A DNA stretch of 64,000 nucleotides from the IMG/VR virus record IMGVR_UViG_3300046002_005110, positions 1-64,000 of that record. One strand, 5' to 3'. The notes beneath the pieces were generated by a model that saw only the letters and a list, made by a program, of their open reading frames with translations, ran no database searches and was not told where the DNA came from. A program made the translations under genes and the position numbers. Source of the DNA: a virus. Below are positions 1 through 11,406 of this stretch, piece by piece (positions within the stretch are counted from its first letter, which is position 1; each line of letters starts with the position of its first letter).

Positions 1-3000
1 GTGGCACCAGTGGAACCTATTGGTCCAGTTGACCCGGTTAACCCTGATCCAACTAATACCAAAATCAGTGGCAAATTATCAGCAAAATTACTAGTACCAG
101 TACCACCATGTGTATCAATTGTCACCGAAATTGATACGTAATTTGTGTAAAGAGTTGGATCTGCTGAAACAGTCCAACGTTGAAAATTATTACTATTAGA
201 TTCATCTTGAATTACAATAACATCATTTGATTTTATTAATTCTAAAAATACATCAATATCAACACCAAATGATGTTAAATGATTGATATTAATTTGAGTA
301 CTAGTAATTTGAGTTGAATTATCCCAAAGTAAAAATCCAGAACCTGGATTACCACTATACGCTGTAGTTAAAGAGTTATAGTTATAATAACTAGCTGAAC
401 CACCAGTGGGTCCTTGTATGCCAGTACTTCCTGTTAGACCAGTTGCGCCTAATCCAGTTGCGCCTACTAAGCCACTTGCGCCAGTGGCACCAATCTCTCC
501 TTGAATTCCACTAGCACCTGTGGATCCTGTTGCACCAATTTCTCCTTGAATACCACTAGCACCAGTGGCACCAATCTCTCCTTGAATACCACTAGCACCA
601 GTGGCTCCAATTTCTCCCTGAATTCCACTAGCGCCGGTGGCACCAATTTCTCCTTGAATACCACTAGCACCAGTGGCACCAATCTCGCCTTGAATTCCAC
701 TAGCACCAGTGGCACCGGTGGCACCAATTTCTCCCTGAATTCCACTAGCACCAGTTGCGCCATGCTCGCCTTGAATACCACTTGCACCAGTAGCACCAGT
801 AGCACCAATTTCTCCCTGAATTCCACTAGCACCAGTTGCACCAATATTTCCTTGAACTCCACTAGCGCCAGTAGCACCAATTTCTCCCTGAATTCCGCTT
901 GCACCCGTGGCACCAATCTCGCCTTGAATACCACTTGCACCTGTTGCGCCAATCTCGCCTTGAATACCACTAGCACCAGTGGCACCAATTTCTCCCTGAA
1001 TTCCGCTTGCACCTGTTGCGCCAATCTCGCCTTGAATACCACTTGCACCAGTAGCACCAGTAGCACCAATTTCTCCCTGAATTCCACTAGCACCGGTGGC
1101 ACCAATTTCTCCCTGAATACCACTAGCACCAGTGGCTCCAATTTCTCCCTGAATTCCACTTGCACCCGTGGCACCAATCTCTCCCTGAATACCACTTGCA
1201 CCTGTTGCGCCAATCTCGCCTTGTATTCCACTAGCACCAGTCGCTCCTGTTGCACCAGTAGCACCAATCTCACCTTGAATTCCACTAGCGCCTGTGGCAC
1301 CAATATATCCCTGAACACCAGTAGATCCAGTATAGCCTTGTTGTCCGGATAATAGAACTGACCAACTACTAGATGGATCTGATGATGCTGTGCCTCCATA
1401 TCCTAATATATCTAAATAAACTGCAAAACCAAATCCCCCAGCAACTTGTATTAACGTAATTTTACCATAATAGAAAAAAGTACTAGTGATGGTTGTATCA
1501 ACAAAGTTTACAAAATTACCAACAGAGAATGATCCTATGTCCGGAACATAAAAATTGATATTACTTCCGACTAAAGACCCATCAGTAGTAAAAGAAGATG
1601 TTGTGGTCATTGGAGTGAATCCTAGTCCACTAGCGCCTGTATATCCAGTGGCTCCCTGAATACCGCTAGCACCAGTAGCGCCAATTTCTCCTTGAATACC
1701 ACTAGCACCAGTGGCTCCATCTAGTCCACTAGCACCGGTGGCACCTGTTGATCCGAGTCCACTAGCACCCGTGGCACCAATAGGTCCAGTAGCACCAGTA
1801 GCGCCGTCTAAACCACTAGCACCTGTTGCTCCATCTAAACCACTAGCGCCAGTGGCACCAATCTCGCCTTGTATTCCACTAGCGCCAGTGGCACCAATCT
1901 CGCCTTGAATTCCGCTAGCACCTGTGGCACCAATTTCTCCTTGAATTCCGCTAGCACCTGTGGCACCAATGAATCCGCTAGCACCTGTTGCTCCAATATA
2001 TCCTTGAATTCCGCTGGCACCGGTGGCACCGATTTCTCCTTGAATACCACTAGCACCTGTTGCGCCAATATATCCTGATATTGCAGCACCATTAACATAC
2101 AATCCAGTATTATCAACTTTAATTCTTTCACATGTTCCAGTACCAATCAATACAGTATCAGATAAACCTGGAGATGCAGTTATAGTTCCAATAATCGTAT
2201 TATTAGATCCAGTGGTAATATTATAACCAGCATTTAGTCCAATTGCAATGTTATTATTACCACTTGTTATTGAATTTAGTGACTGAAATCCACTAGCAAT
2301 ATTTGATAATCCTGTACCGGTTGTATTACCAGCACAAAAACCTATATATACATTACATAATGTAGTTGTTGTTAGTCCATATATTAGACCTAGACTAGTT
2401 GGGGTTGCGGGAGGGTTTAATATAGTGCCATTAATATATAATCCACTATTATCAACTTTAAGTCTTTCACAGATACCAGCACCCAATAATAAAGTACAAC
2501 TCATTCCTGGAGTACCATTTAATGAGCCTATGATTGTATTGTTAATTCCCGTAGTTACTAATTTTCCTGCCTCAGCACCTATACCAATGTTTATTCCAAT
2601 TGCATTTGCATTATATAATGAACAACATCCAATAGCAATACTATTACTACCAGTTAAGTTACAATATAAAGCACGATATCCACTAACAAAATTATTATTA
2701 CCTGACGAATTATTATTAAGTGATTGACATCCAATAGCAGTGTTATTTGATCCAGATGTATTAGATGACAATGTTTTAAAACCAATGGCAAAATTATTAT
2801 CACCATTAACATTAAAACATAATGCCGCTAATCCTGATCCAAAGTTGTTTGATCCTGTTGTATTTTTGAATAATGAAGCACATCCGATACCAATATTATT
2901 AGATCCAGATGTATTATTTCTAAGAGCACAATGACCCTGACCAAGATTACTAGACCCAGATATATTTGATGATAAACTATAATAACCCTGAGCATTGTTA

Positions 3001-3518
3001 TAAAGTCCATTAATATTACATTCTAATGTGCGTGCTCCAAAAGCAATATTAAAATTACCAGTTGAATTACTTCTCAATACTCCATAAGATCCAATAGCTA
3101 TATTTGATTTACCAATGGTATTATTCTGTAATGCCAAATAACCAATACCAATGTTACCACATCCAGTTGTATTACAGCTTAGTGCACCGTGTCCAATAGC
3201 TACGTTAGTATTACCAATATTACATCTAAGTGCTTCATATCCAAGAGCAATATTATCTGAACCTGTTGTATTAAATAATAATGATGACCATCCAACGGCA
3301 ATATTATCATGACCAATAGTATTATTACCTAAAGATGCATATCCAATTGATGTGTTATTATATCCAGTTGTAGTAAGCGCAGATGAACCACATCCAACAG
3401 CAAAATTACCACTTCCAGTAGTTACAGATGATAATGCATCTGTTCCTATAGAATAGTTGTTACATACACCACCGTTTATGTTTGGTAATACAATATTACC
3501 ACAGATTTTAATTGCCAT
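1..3518 (-). CDS. Collagen-like tail fibre with YadA-like head repeats (3' end cut by window edge)
   Basis: Read on the minus strand from ATG at 3516-3518, the frame stays open to base 1, so the C-terminus lies outside the window. A clear ribosome site (AAGGAA) precedes the start. About residues 1-475 are some 17 imperfect repeats of roughly 24 residues built on TG-x-x-N-I-A-I-G and A-L-x-x-N, the pattern of the beta-roll head of YadA-type adhesins. Then come collagen-like Gly-X-Y runs ([12 protein letters not shown] type), a short globular insert (about 1375-1620), a second long collagen run (about 440-1345), and a globular module at about 15-425 closely resembling one in the fibre gene at 4106-7327. 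The role inferred is a trimeric fibre or whisker for host attachment. Fibre architecture is clear; the exact receptor or T4 counterpart is unknown. Confidence 0.8.
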   Translation of the reverse strand, partial: MAIKICGNIVLPNINGGVCNNYSIGTDALSSVTTGSGNFAVGCGSSALTTTGYNNTSIGYASLGNNTIGHDNIAVGWSSLLFNTTGSDNIALGYEALRCNIGNTNVAIGHGALSCNTTGCGNIGIGYLALQNNTIGKSNIAIGSYGVLRSNSTGNFNIAFGARTLECNINGLYNNAQGYYSLSSNISGSSNLGQGHCALRNNTSGSNNIGIGCASLFKNTTGSNNFGSGLAALCFNVNGDNNFAIGFKTLSSNTSGSNNTAIGCQSLNNNSSGNNNFVSGYRALYCNLTGSNSIAIGCCSLYNANAIGINIGIGAEAGKLVTTGINNTIIGSLNGTPGMSCTLLLGAGICERLKVDNSGLYINGTILNPPATPTSLGLIYGLTTTTLCNVYIGFCAGNTTGTGLSNIASGFQSLNSITSGNNNIAIGLNAGYNITTGSNNTIIGTITASPGLSDTVLIGTGTCERIKVDNTGLYVNGAAISGYIGATGASGIQGEIGATGASGIQGYIGATGASGFIGATGASGIQGEIGATGASGIQGEIGATGASGIQGEIGATGASGLDGATGASGLDGATGATGPIGATGASGLGSTGATGASGLDGATGASGIQGEIGATGASGIQGATGYTGASGLGFTPMTTTSSFTTDGSLVGSNINFYVPDIGSFSVGNFVNFVDTTITSTFFYYGKITLIQVAGGFGFAVYLDILGYGGTASSDPSSSWSVLLSGQQGYTGSTGVQGYIGATGASGIQGEIGATGATGATGASGIQGEIGATGASGIQGEIGATGASGIQGEIGATGASGIQGEIGATGASGIQGEIGATGATGASGIQGEIGATGASGIQGEIGATGASGIQGEIGATGASGIQGEIGATGASGIQGEIGATGASGVQGNIGATGASGIQGEIGATGATGASGIQGEHGATGASGIQGEIGATGATGASGIQGEIGATGASGIQGEIGATGASGIQGEIGATGASGIQGEIGATGASGIQGEIGATGSTGASGIQGEIGATGASGLVGATGLGATGLTGSTGIQGPTGGSASYYNYNSLTTAYSGNPGSGFLLWDNSTQITSTQININHLTSFGVDIDVFLELIKSNDVIVIQDESNSNNFQRWTVSADPTLYTNYVSISVTIDTHGGTGTSNFADNLPLILVLVGSGLTGSTGPIGSTGA
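440..1345 (-). repeat. Collagen-like tandem repeat block, fibre 1 (long)
   Basis: Degenerate 9/18/36-base units encode Gly-X-Y triplets, mostly [12 protein letters not shown]. The repeats open long spurious frames on both strands (Asn/Ser/Thr-rich on plus, Leu/Val/Lys-rich on minus) that are not genes. Confidence 0.85.
1620..2085 (-). repeat. Collagen-like tandem repeat block, fibre 1 (short)
   Basis: Second Gly-X-Y block of the same gene, between the YadA-like repeats and a short globular insert. The triplets use the same GATGASG vocabulary. Confidence 0.8.
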
Positions 3519-3544
3519 TTTCGTTTCCTTTTGGGTACTAGGCC

Positions 3545-3563
3545 ATCATGTTTAAAACATGAT
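3545..3563 (-). other. Hairpin in the 5' leader of fibre 1
   Basis: ATCATGTTT and AAACATGAT are perfect inverted repeats around a single base, so in practice a 7-bp stem with a 5-base loop. It lies between the candidate late promoter and the ribosome site of the fibre gene and may stabilise the leader. Function not shown. Confidence 0.4.
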
Positions 3564-3572
3564 TTATCACTG

Positions 3573-3580
3573 TATTTATC
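3573..3580 (-). promoter_or_regulatory. Candidate late promoter GATAAATA for fibre 1
   Basis: TATTTATC on plus reads GATAAATA on minus, 55 bases upstream of the fibre start. It matches the octamer seen before other structural genes here and resembles the T4 late element TATAAATA. Confidence 0.6.
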
Positions 3581-3594
3581 AGTAGACAATAATA

Positions 3595-3620
3595 ATAATA
3601 GCCGAATTCTCGGCTATTAT
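3595..3620 (-). terminator. Hairpin terminator after the fibre-tip gene
   Basis: A 10-bp perfect stem (ATAATAGCCG/CGGCTATTAT) with a 6-base loop lies 114 bases past the stop of the 3734-4105 gene. On minus it is followed by an A/T-rich tail (ATTATTATTG) rather than a pure T-run, so termination may be weak. Confidence 0.5.
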
Positions 3621-3733
3621 GTAATCAATTAGTAATATTATCTGTTAACTTGTAATTTCTATTACTGATTATCAGCTCATACTAACTTTGATTAATCAAA
3701 TCAGTTATTGTAATAAAATTATAATGAAATATT

Positions 3734-4105
3734 TTAAGATGTTGACTCTGAAGGTATTGGTGGTGTTGGAGTTGGATTCCATGGTAGCGGAATGTCGGGA
3801 TTTACCTGCTCTTTAACGGCAAGGATTTGTTTGTTAATTTGGGCGTTAATCCATTCCCAATAACTTGGGTCGGTTTCTATCATCGGTTGCACCCAAGACA
3901 AAACAAGGGCTTGCGTAAGTTGGTCGTAAGGAACAAATGTTGCAGGGTCAATGTCACCGACTGTTAAAGGTGTTGCGCCAATAAAGATTCCTTCATTGCC
4001 CTCTGCGTCAGTACCCGTGCAAGTCCATTTAACATTAATAATGACATTAGTTTCCGATGCAATATTTGCACTTGTCATGCCTGTGACTAACCATGTATAT
4101 TCCAT
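3734..4105 (-). CDS. Small protein downstream of the fibre, possible fibre-assembly factor
   Basis: 123 residues that start directly after the stop of the upstream fibre gene (no gap), so the two are probably translated together. The N-terminus (MEYTWLVTGM) followed by a beta-rich segment, then a Tyr/Trp-containing helical part and a Pro-rich tail, recalls the small proteins placed after receptor-binding fibres in many phages; I believe it belongs to the DUF7936-like group but could not check. Its base composition is GC-richer than the rest of the window and matches the 3' part of the neighbouring fibre, suggesting both were acquired as one cassette. No catalytic motif is visible. A chaperone or tip-associated role is inference. 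Confidence 0.65.
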   Translation of the reverse strand: MEYTWLVTGMTSANIASETNVIINVKWTCTGTDAEGNEGIFIGATPLTVGDIDPATFVPYDQLTQALVLSWVQPMIETDPSYWEWINAQINKQILAVKEQVNPDIPLPWNPTPTPPIPSESTS

Positions 4106-7100
4106 TTAGATTCCTTTAAGCAAAGCGATTTCTGCCTTTAATTGCTCAATAACTTTTTGATGCTCTTGAAGCATAGCCGAAATGGACGGTATCAACCAAG
4201 AGCTATCTACGCCTTGGGGAAATATTGCACCGTCTGAATGCACTCGGTCTTTTTCGCCGTCTACGCATTCTGGTGCATATTCTTGCAATTCATGTGCAAT
4301 AAATCCAACGCTGTTTTTCTTGCCGCCGCATTCTTCCTTCCAATCAAACACACGGGGACGGATAGACATAATTTTATTAACTGCCGCCAAAACATCTAAA
4401 TCACGGATGTTTTCTTTCATTCGATAATCAGACGAAGTGTTGTAGGCTGTAGACCCTCCGGAAGCAATAACTGATCCAGAAACCGTTGCACCACTACTAA
4501 CGGTAAAATATAACGGGATAGACGAACCAGAAGATGACTGTAAAATAATTCCTCGATCAACAGGAAAACCAGCCGAATTTCCTATAATTACAGGAAAAGT
4601 TCCGCTTGGGGCAGCATATCTTTGTGTTTCTTGCACATAAGATTGATTGCCGCCTGTAGCATATGTTTTTAAAGTTTGTCCATTGCTCGCTTGCACTCTA
4701 AAGCCAGTACCAAAATAAGCTACTAATTCTTCCCAATCATCTCCTGCGTTCCATAAATAATGATTAGTATCGCCGTTTGTTCGCAAATACAATCTTTGAT
4801 CGTTCATGCCGATACTGCCAGTCATCGTGCCGCCAGACAACGGCAAGGCAAAGCTACCGTAATTCGCGCTATTTAAATAATAAACCCATGCGCCAAACGA
4901 TCCGTTTTGTACATTTCGTGTTGCTAATCTATTAGCGTTATCTTCCCAACCCCATGCAACCTGTGTACCCCAAGAACTGCTCCCATTTGAATGGCGTTTG
5001 TTTTCATATATCCACCATGTATTTCCGGGGCTATTTGCTAAATTTGCATCATCACCTTGATAACGTCCAGTCCCTGCGGGGGTGTTGTTAAAATCCGTAT
5101 TTAAATTACCGGATGATCCAGTGCGGGCAATTGAATTTGATGAATTAAGACTTGTTGCGCTACCCGCAATATTCATCGACTGACCGCTAATAAACGTAGC
5201 TACGGCCGCCGCTGTTGCAGAGCGATAATAGTTATCCGTCTGTTTTGCTATTATTGCTGTCACGCCAGATGATATAGAATTATCGGTAGAATTAAAATAA
5301 TTGTTAAAGATATAGCCATTGCCGTCACGCTGTACGATTGTGCTTGCTGCCCCTGCTGTAGTGCTTGCAGTTATCGTGGCAGAGTTAGCTTGACTTGTAA
5401 TGGTTGCAGCATTACCACCAATTGATAAAGAAGTTGCAGTTCCAGTTAAGCCCGTGCCAGCACCGCTAAATGAAGTTCCGCTTACAACGCCAGCAGTAGA
5501 AATAGATAAACCTGCCGCACCAGTTGCAAAAGATAGTTGAATCCCGGGCGTTGCCGTTGCATTACTTGCGCCAAAATAAACATAACCACCAGATGAGCTG
5601 TATCTTGACCCAACCGCAAAAGGCTCACTTACCGCAGTAAATAATGATCTTCCTCCTGAACCAGTAAATGTAACCCCTGTATAACTATTTGCCGTATTAA
5701 GAGCGTTGGCTGTTGTTGCTGTTGTCGCAGTGCCTGATACGCTAATTCCCCAAGTGCCGGAAGCGTTGCCGCCCGTGCGGGTAGGTACATCAAGGTTTGT
5801 TCTAGCGTCTGCGGCTGTCGTGGCGTTTGTACCACCGTTAGCAATGGGTAATGTGCCAGACACTTGCGTAGTCAGGCTTACGCCACTTAGCGTACCCCCA
5901 AGAGTTAGATTTCCAGATGTTGTTACTGTACCTGTAAGTGTGATGCCGTTGACTGTTCCTGTACCACCAACGCTTGTAACTGATCCAACTCCAGTTGCAC
6001 CTGTTAATCCGCTTGATCCAGTAGCACCAATCTCACCTTGATTACCAGTTGATCCAGTGGCACCAATATTTCCTTGAACACCGCTAGATCCAGTAGCACC
6101 AATCTCACCTTGAATACCACTAGCACCAGTTGCGCCAATATTTCCTTGAACACCACTTGATCCAGTAGCACCAATCTCACCTTGACTACCACTAGCACCG
6201 GTGGAACCTATTGGTCCAGTAGATCCTGTTAAACCAACACCAACTAATACTAAAATTAATGGGAAATTATCAGCGAAATTAGTAGTACCAGTACCATCTG
6301 AACTATCCAATGTAACTGGAATTTCTATATATGAATTTATATAAAGCGTTGGATCTGCCGAAACTATCCAACGTTGATAATTAGTGCTATTAATCTCATC
6401 TTGAATTATAATAACATCATTTATTTTAATTAAATCTAAGAATACATCAATATCAACACCAGGAGAGGTTGATGTTAAATGACTAACGTTAATTTGAGTA
6501 CTAGTAATTTGAGTTGAATTATTCCATAGTATTAATCCATCACCAGGATTACCACTGTATGCAGTAGTTAAAGAGTTATAGATATAATAACTAGCTGAAC
6601 CACCAGTTGGTCCTTGTATGCCTGTACTTCCTATTAGTCCCGTTGCACCTAATCCAGTTGCACCTGTTAATCCACTATCACCAGTTGCACCAATGTTTCC
6701 TTGAATACCTGTTGATCCAGTGGCACCTATCTCTCCCTGAATTCCGCTAGCACCAGTGGCACCAATATTTCCTTGAATACCCGTTGATCCAGTGGCACCT
6801 ATCTCTCCCTGAATTCCGCTAGCACCGGTTGCACCAATGTTTCCTTGAATGCCAGTTGCGCCAGTAGCACCAATCTCACCTTGATTACCAGTTGATCCAG
6901 TTGCACCAATATTTCCTTGAACTCCGCTTGATCCTGAAGATCCAATATTTCCTTGAATTCCTGTTGCGCCAGTCGCACCAACATTACCAGTTATGCCAGT
7001 TGATCCAACGATACCTAAACCAGTAGCACCTATCAATCCAGTAGCACCAGATAACCCTATTCCAGTACTTCCGGTTAGTCCACTTGATCCAGTTGCACCA

Positions 7101-7327
7101 CCACCAGTTGCGCCAGTAGCACCAATATTTCCTTGAACTCCAGTAGCACCAGTGGCGCCTAAACCAGTAGCGTCACCACCACTAACAACTTGTCCACCTG
7201 GTAGTGAATTATATACTCTTATTGAATTTGAACCTGGATCATACCAAAGACGTCCACACTGACCAACATAATCAGTACCACTAGGAATTCCATTATTTCT
7301 ACTGGTGAAAAACTCTTGAATCGCCAT
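4106..7327 (-). CDS. Collagen-like tail fibre with C-terminal S74 intramolecular chaperone
   Basis: 1073 residues. Order: N-terminal attachment segment (about 1-50, with [16 protein letters not shown]); collagen-like GATG repeats (about 55-230); globular module (about 235-370) shared with the fibre at 1-3518; short collagen run (about 370-445); then a Gly/Ser/Thr/Ala-rich shaft and globular tip (about 446-960); and an S74 chaperone (about 965-1073) starting at SDYRMKENI, whose serine is the expected self-cleavage residue. The C-terminal helix ([18 protein letters not shown]) is typical of S74 trimers. From about base 5990 to the stop the DNA is clearly GC-richer than upstream, suggesting exchange of the receptor-binding part. 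Role: trimeric host-binding fibre. Family assignment is strong; receptor unknown. Confidence 0.88.
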   Translation of the reverse strand: MAIQEFFTSRNNGIPSGTDYVGQCGRLWYDPGSNSIRVYNSLPGGQVVSGGDATGLGATGATGVQGNIGATGATGGGATGSSGLTGSTGIGLSGATGLIGATGLGIVGSTGITGNVGATGATGIQGNIGSSGSSGVQGNIGATGSTGNQGEIGATGATGIQGNIGATGASGIQGEIGATGSTGIQGNIGATGASGIQGEIGATGSTGIQGNIGATGDSGLTGATGLGATGLIGSTGIQGPTGGSASYYIYNSLTTAYSGNPGDGLILWNNSTQITSTQINVSHLTSTSPGVDIDVFLDLIKINDVIIIQDEINSTNYQRWIVSADPTLYINSYIEIPVTLDSSDGTGTTNFADNFPLILVLVGVGLTGSTGPIGSTGASGSQGEIGATGSSGVQGNIGATGASGIQGEIGATGSSGVQGNIGATGSTGNQGEIGATGSSGLTGATGVGSVTSVGGTGTVNGITLTGTVTTSGNLTLGGTLSGVSLTTQVSGTLPIANGGTNATTAADARTNLDVPTRTGGNASGTWGISVSGTATTATTANALNTANSYTGVTFTGSGGRSLFTAVSEPFAVGSRYSSSGGYVYFGASNATATPGIQLSFATGAAGLSISTAGVVSGTSFSGAGTGLTGTATSLSIGGNAATITSQANSATITASTTAGAASTIVQRDGNGYIFNNYFNSTDNSISSGVTAIIAKQTDNYYRSATAAAVATFISGQSMNIAGSATSLNSSNSIARTGSSGNLNTDFNNTPAGTGRYQGDDANLANSPGNTWWIYENKRHSNGSSSWGTQVAWGWEDNANRLATRNVQNGSFGAWVYYLNSANYGSFALPLSGGTMTGSIGMNDQRLYLRTNGDTNHYLWNAGDDWEELVAYFGTGFRVQASNGQTLKTYATGGNQSYVQETQRYAAPSGTFPVIIGNSAGFPVDRGIILQSSSGSSIPLYFTVSSGATVSGSVIASGGSTAYNTSSDYRMKENIRDLDVLAAVNKIMSIRPRVFDWKEECGGKKNSVGFIAHELQEYAPECVDGEKDRVHSDGAIFPQGVDSSWLIPSISAMLQEHQKVIEQLKAEIALLKGI
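6000..6230 (-). repeat. Collagen-like repeat block, fibre 2 (C-terminal run)
   Basis: Gly-X-Y triplets ([24 protein letters not shown]) end abruptly near base 6000, where composition changes and the collagen vocabulary stops. Confidence 0.8.
6600..7170 (-). repeat. Collagen-like repeat block, fibre 2 (N-terminal run)
   Basis: Degenerate 18/36-base units encode [24 protein letters not shown] Gly-X-Y triplets just after the N-terminal attachment segment. Confidence 0.85.
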
Positions 7328-7333
7328 GATGTT

Positions 7334-7708
7334 TTATCCTGCCGGGAAATTTCTTCCGGGTACAAATATACTAGCTAATTCCTTGATTCGTTCAAGAGTT
7401 GAATCACTATCTGATTCAGTAGAGTTTGGATCTACTCGTTTTTCATCATTCTGAACCGCATCTTGTTTTTCAACTTCAGTCGGTTCCTCAGTTGGATCAT
7501 CAGTAGTAGGGCCCTCAGCATCTTTCATGGTGTCTATTTGTTGTTGTAGAGGAGGACTCCACATAGCGTCACCGTCTGACCCATATTGAACACCCGGATT
7601 AACAATTTTTTCAGATTCTTTGGGTTTACTGTCTCCTCCAACAACAAAAACATTCATATTTTGAATGTTAACTGTTGATGCTGGTCCGGTTATGTCTTTG
7701 ATGTTCAT
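7334..7708 (-). CDS. Small acidic protein between two fibre genes, function unknown
   Basis: 124 residues. The first 30 or so (MNIKDITGPASTVNIQNMNV) look folded and beta-rich; the rest is polar and acidic with many Glu, Asp, Ser and Thr and is probably disordered, ending in a short helix (STLERIKELASIFVPG). It lies between two fibre genes on the same strand, 6 bases before the next fibre start and 18 bases after the preceding fibre stop. A late-promoter-like octamer sits only 5 bases upstream of its ATG, so its mRNA would have almost no leader. I do not recognise the family; a virion or fibre-assembly role is suggested only by position. Confidence 0.65.
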   Translation of the reverse strand: MNIKDITGPASTVNIQNMNVFVVGGDSKPKESEKIVNPGVQYGSDGDAMWSPPLQQQIDTMKDAEGPTTDDPTEEPTEVEKQDAVQNDEKRVDPNSTESDSDSTLERIKELASIFVPGRNFPAG

Positions 7709-7712
7709 CTTG

Positions 7713-7720
7713 TATTTATC
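7713..7720 (-). promoter_or_regulatory. Candidate late promoter GATAAATA before the 124-aa gene
   Basis: GATAAATA on minus, in the 18-base gap after the 1204-aa fibre gene and 5 bases before the next ATG. Initiation here would give a nearly leaderless transcript, or one that mainly serves the fibre gene at 4106-7327. Confidence 0.45.
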
Positions 7721-7726
7721 ATTTAA

Positions 7727-10700
7727 TTATTTTGTATTTCTAATTTCATCAATTTGTATCTGTTGTTCCTTAACAGCCTCAATTAAAATAGCTATTAATG
7801 GCAGATATGAAACTGATAATCCATTCTGATTTTTTGATACTAATTCTGGTAAAATTTTAGCCAACTGCTGAGCAATAACTCCATAAGATTTCTTACCCCA
7901 ATCTTTCCAATTAAAAGAAACTCCATTAATTTGATTCAAAATACTTAATGGGCTAACAATACTTTCAATATTTTCTTTCAATGTTTCATCGCTAGTAGAG
8001 TTAACTTCTACGGCATTTAACTGTCCAGTGCTTGGATTGAATGTTAATTTAGTACTACTTACATAAACATTTGTCAACGCACCGCTAGTATAATAAGAAA
8101 ATGCAGGAAAAAATGTATCATCCGTGGTTGTATCATCAGTTATAATACCAGCAGGTCCAGTAGAACCAGTATATCCAGTGGCACCTTGATATCCTTGTGG
8201 TCCTGTCGCACCATCAATACCACTAGCGCCAGTAGCACCACTACCTGTAGCACCATCATATCCTTGTGGACCAGTGGAACCATCGAAACCACTAGCACCA
8301 GTAGCACCATCATATCCACTAGATCCAGTAGCACCATCTAATCCAGTTGACCCTTTTGCCGCAATTAATGTCCAAAAACTAGTATTATAAGGACTGACAT
8401 TTGGTCCATTATAATTTATACATATATATGATCCACCACTATATGTTACAACATCATATGGATCATATAAATCAATATCATTCCATTCACCTTTAAATAT
8501 AAGTCCTTGTCCAGATGCACCTGTGGATCCACTACCAGTTGCACCAATCTCTCCTTGAACACCAGTTGCACCTGTAGCGCCAGTAAATCCAGTTGATCCA
8601 CTACCAGTAGCTCCATCTAATCCAGTTGCACCAATCTCTCCTTGAACACCAGTGGCACCTGTAGGACCATCTAATCCAGTTGCACCATCTAATCCCTGTG
8701 ATCCAGTTGCACCTTGTTCTCCTTGTGGTCCAGTTGATCCTTGTTCTCCCGTTAAACCAGTACTTCCAGTGAGTCCCGTTGATCCAGTAGAACCTTCAAA
8801 TCCTTGAATACCAGTTGCACCAATCTCGCCTTGAACACCACTAGCGCCAGTAGCACCATCATATCCTTGTGGTCCTGTAGCACCATCATATCCTTGTGGT
8901 CCTGTAGCACCATCAATACCACTAGATCCGATTGATCCACTAGCGCCAGTAGCACCATCATATCCACTAGATCCAGTAGCACCATCTAATCCACTAGCGC
9001 CTGTTAAACCGGTTGCACCTTGAGGACCTACTATCTGTCCGACATCATTCCACAATGTGCCAGTATATACCCATAGATTACCTGACAAATCATCGATGAC
9101 ACCGTTACCATCAACCGCAGATGGAAAGGTCACATTTAATATTATCTGAGGGTCATTCGGTGGATCAACATATACATTGGGAATAGAACCTATAATAGTT
9201 ACTGATGTGCCAGCTACTCCAGTAGCACCAATATCTCCTTGTGGTCCAGTTGCGCCCGTAGATCCATTTTGACCATCAATACCACTAGCGCCTGTGGCAC
9301 CACTACCAGTAGCGCCTGTTAATCCGGTAGCACCGTGATCTCCTTGAACGCCAGTGGCTCCTGTAGCGCCTGTCGCTCCAGATCCAGTAGCTCCGCTTGC
9401 CCCTGGGGGACCATCATTGCCGGTTGCACCAGTAAATCCGGTTGCGCCATCATATCCTATTAATCCAGTGGCTCCTTGTAATCCGGTGGCTCCAATTTCT
9501 CCAGTTAATCCAGTTGATCCGGTTGATCCTATCTGTCCAGTTAATCCAGTGGCGCCAATTTCTCCTTGAACACCAGTGGCTCCAATATTTCCGCTAGCAC
9601 CTGTGGCCCCAATCTCTCCTTGAACACCACTAGCCCCAGTTGCACCTGTAGCACCACTACCTGTAGCACCAGATGGACCATCTAATCCAGTAGAACCTTG
9701 AAGTCCAGTAGAACCTTGAAGTCCAGTTGCACCAGTTGATCCAATTTCACCTTGAATTCCACTAGCGCCTGTTGCACCAGTAAATCCAGTTGCTCCTTGA
9801 GGTCCAGTGGCACCTGTAGCACCATCTAATCCAGTTGCACCTATAGGGCCAGCAATTGTCCCTACGTTAGTCCATAATACACCATCATAAACCCATAAAT
9901 CACCAGTGGATTGATCTAATACTCCATCACCAATTTCAGCATCTGGAAAATCTGTATCTAATAATATTTGCGGATTGCCAGGGGGAATTACATTTACATC
10001 TACTACAGATCCAATAATAGTTACAGATTTACCATCTACACCAGTAGCACCAGTTAATCCAGTTGCACCAGTAGCACCATCTGATCCAATAGCATTACCC
10101 CAATATAAATTACCATTACCATCAGTACTTGCTACAAATCCACTAGCACCACCAGTAATAACTACATTTCCAATATCTCCTAAATTAGCACGAGTATATA
10201 CTACCAATTGATCGGCCGTGGCAAAGTTACTAATAGATATATTTGCAGTAACATTACCAACATCAATATTACTAATGTTTAATGTACTGGTATCAACATC
10301 AAAAATAAAATTACTACTACCATCAAGACCATTTGGTATACTAAGATCAGTCCAACTAGATCCAGTTATACTGCTAATAATTATTCCGTCTGTACCAACT
10401 ATATAATATTCACCACTACCATATATACTATTAATTAAATCACTAGTTGTTCCAGTACTATTAGTAGTCCATGATGTTCCACCATCACTACTAGTTAATT
10501 GAGATCCGTTTGATCCGGCTGTTACTAACGTATTAACAATACCATCTGTTCCATATGTAATAGTATTAAGATTTTCAACCGTTCCACTAATTGATGCAGT
10601 CCATGTTATACCATCATAACTTACAATAATTGTACCATTATCACCAGTAGCAATATAGTTGGAACCATCAAATACAACACTACTTAAATTATCAACAACT

Positions 10701-11341
10701 TCACCATCTTGTCCAATCCAATCTATCGCATCTGCACTTAATAATATTGTACCAGCATTACCAACTACAACATATACACCATTAACTTCATCATATGATA
10801 TACCACGTAAATCTTCTGATACTCCACTAACTCTTGAAGTCCAAGTAATAGCGTCTAAACTAGTTAATATTTTTCCATTTTCACCAACTGCAACATATAA
10901 TCCAGTAATCTCAGTATAATATACTCGTAATAAATTTTCAACAGTTCCACTAGTTTGTATTGTCCATGTAGTAGCAATGTCTGAACTAGTAATAATTGTA
11001 CCAGCATCTCCAACTGCAATAAATCCCAATAATGTCGGAACAACTGAATTTAATGGTTGATTGACAGGGCTACTTTGATTACTCCAGTTTATTCCATCTG
11101 TACTGTAAAAATATCGTAATGGTGATCCGAATATTACCCATGTACCACTATTATAGGCAATTGTCGCAAGATTATTAGTGGACGCAAATTGAACTGCTCC
11201 GGGTGGCGGAGCTACAATTCCATTGGATCCCAAACTATATAGTTGAGTGAAGTTCTCGTTGATCTTTTCAAATGCAAGTCTTAGAGGATCGCCATTACCA
11301 TCGTTTGACGCAGCTCCAATGTTAATAATTTGTTGTGCCAT
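7727..11341 (-). CDS. Long fibre: beta-propeller, collagen-like stalk, S74 chaperone
   Basis: 1204 residues. N-terminus [20 protein letters not shown] followed by [13 protein letters not shown] is a common virion-attachment segment of T4-like marine phage fibres. Residues about 40-340 are about seven BNR/Ycf48-like blades (patterns such as S-x-D-G-I-T-W-T and VAVGENGKI), forming a propeller. Then collagen-like GATG runs are interrupted by two copies of a small beta domain (SVTIIGS... LWVYDGVLW, about 435-500 and 715-775) and one domain with Trp/Tyr spacing like carbohydrate-binding modules ([20 protein letters not shown], about 945-995). The end (about 1112-1204) is an S74 chaperone beginning SDETLKENI. 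Role: elongated host-recognition fibre, possibly binding glycans. Architecture is well supported; ligand unknown. Confidence 0.87.
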   Translation of the reverse strand: MAQQIINIGAASNDGNGDPLRLAFEKINENFTQLYSLGSNGIVAPPPGAVQFASTNNLATIAYNSGTWVIFGSPLRYFYSTDGINWSNQSSPVNQPLNSVVPTLLGFIAVGDAGTIITSSDIATTWTIQTSGTVENLLRVYYTEITGLYVAVGENGKILTSLDAITWTSRVSGVSEDLRGISYDEVNGVYVVVGNAGTILLSADAIDWIGQDGEVVDNLSSVVFDGSNYIATGDNGTIIVSYDGITWTASISGTVENLNTITYGTDGIVNTLVTAGSNGSQLTSSDGGTSWTTNSTGTTSDLINSIYGSGEYYIVGTDGIIISSITGSSWTDLSIPNGLDGSSNFIFDVDTSTLNISNIDVGNVTANISISNFATADQLVVYTRANLGDIGNVVITGGASGFVASTDGNGNLYWGNAIGSDGATGATGLTGATGVDGKSVTIIGSVVDVNVIPPGNPQILLDTDFPDAEIGDGVLDQSTGDLWVYDGVLWTNVGTIAGPIGATGLDGATGATGPQGATGFTGATGASGIQGEIGSTGATGLQGSTGLQGSTGLDGPSGATGSGATGATGASGVQGEIGATGASGNIGATGVQGEIGATGLTGQIGSTGSTGLTGEIGATGLQGATGLIGYDGATGFTGATGNDGPPGASGATGSGATGATGATGVQGDHGATGLTGATGSGATGASGIDGQNGSTGATGPQGDIGATGVAGTSVTIIGSIPNVYVDPPNDPQIILNVTFPSAVDGNGVIDDLSGNLWVYTGTLWNDVGQIVGPQGATGLTGASGLDGATGSSGYDGATGASGSIGSSGIDGATGPQGYDGATGPQGYDGATGASGVQGEIGATGIQGFEGSTGSTGLTGSTGLTGEQGSTGPQGEQGATGSQGLDGATGLDGPTGATGVQGEIGATGLDGATGSGSTGFTGATGATGVQGEIGATGSGSTGASGQGLIFKGEWNDIDLYDPYDVVTYSGGSYICINYNGPNVSPYNTSFWTLIAAKGSTGLDGATGSSGYDGATGASGFDGSTGPQGYDGATGSGATGASGIDGATGPQGYQGATGYTGSTGPAGIITDDTTTDDTFFPAFSYYTSGALTNVYVSSTKLTFNPSTGQLNAVEVNSTSDETLKENIESIVSPLSILNQINGVSFNWKDWGKKSYGVIAQQLAKILPELVSKNQNGLSVSYLPLIAILIEAVKEQQIQIDEIRNTK
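8140..10090 (-). repeat. Collagen-like repeat blocks, fibre 3
   Basis: Runs of Gly-X-Y triplets at about 8140-8345, 8510-9030, 9215-9850 and 10035-10085, separated by small beta domains. The DNA units are degenerate. Many triplets here use GYDGATG and GLDGATG, unlike the GASGIQGEI type of fibre 1. Confidence 0.8.
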
Positions 11342-11361
11342 GCTTTATCCAGTTATAGTAA

Positions 11362-11369
11362 TATTTATC
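11362..11369 (-). promoter_or_regulatory. Candidate late promoter GATAAATA for the 1204-aa fibre
   Basis: GATAAATA on minus, 20 bases upstream of the fibre ATG at 11341, at the spacing expected for a late promoter with a short leader. Confidence 0.6.
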
Positions 11370-11406
11370 GTATTATATTTAAATTAATCTTCAAAACTAG
11401 GGTCCC

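Noticed and set aside
501-1352. Long plus-strand frame rich in Asn, Ser, Thr and Cys
   Set aside because: It is the antisense of the collagen repeats of fibre 1; the 9-base periodic DNA keeps other frames open. No ribosome site, and composition is dictated by the opposite strand.
467-1399. Minus-strand frame rich in Leu, Val, Lys and Gln
   Set aside because: Shifted frame over the same collagen repeats; the true frame continues across the globular modules and reaches ATG 3518 with a ribosome site.
440-2085. CRISPR-like appearance of short repeated units
   Set aside because: Repeats are contiguous, degenerate and in phase with Gly-X-Y codons; there are no unique spacers, leader or cas genes.
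5706-6041. Pro/Val-rich plus-strand frame
   Set aside because: Antisense of the GC-richer fibre tip and collagen end; the minus frame has the S74 domain and full gene context.
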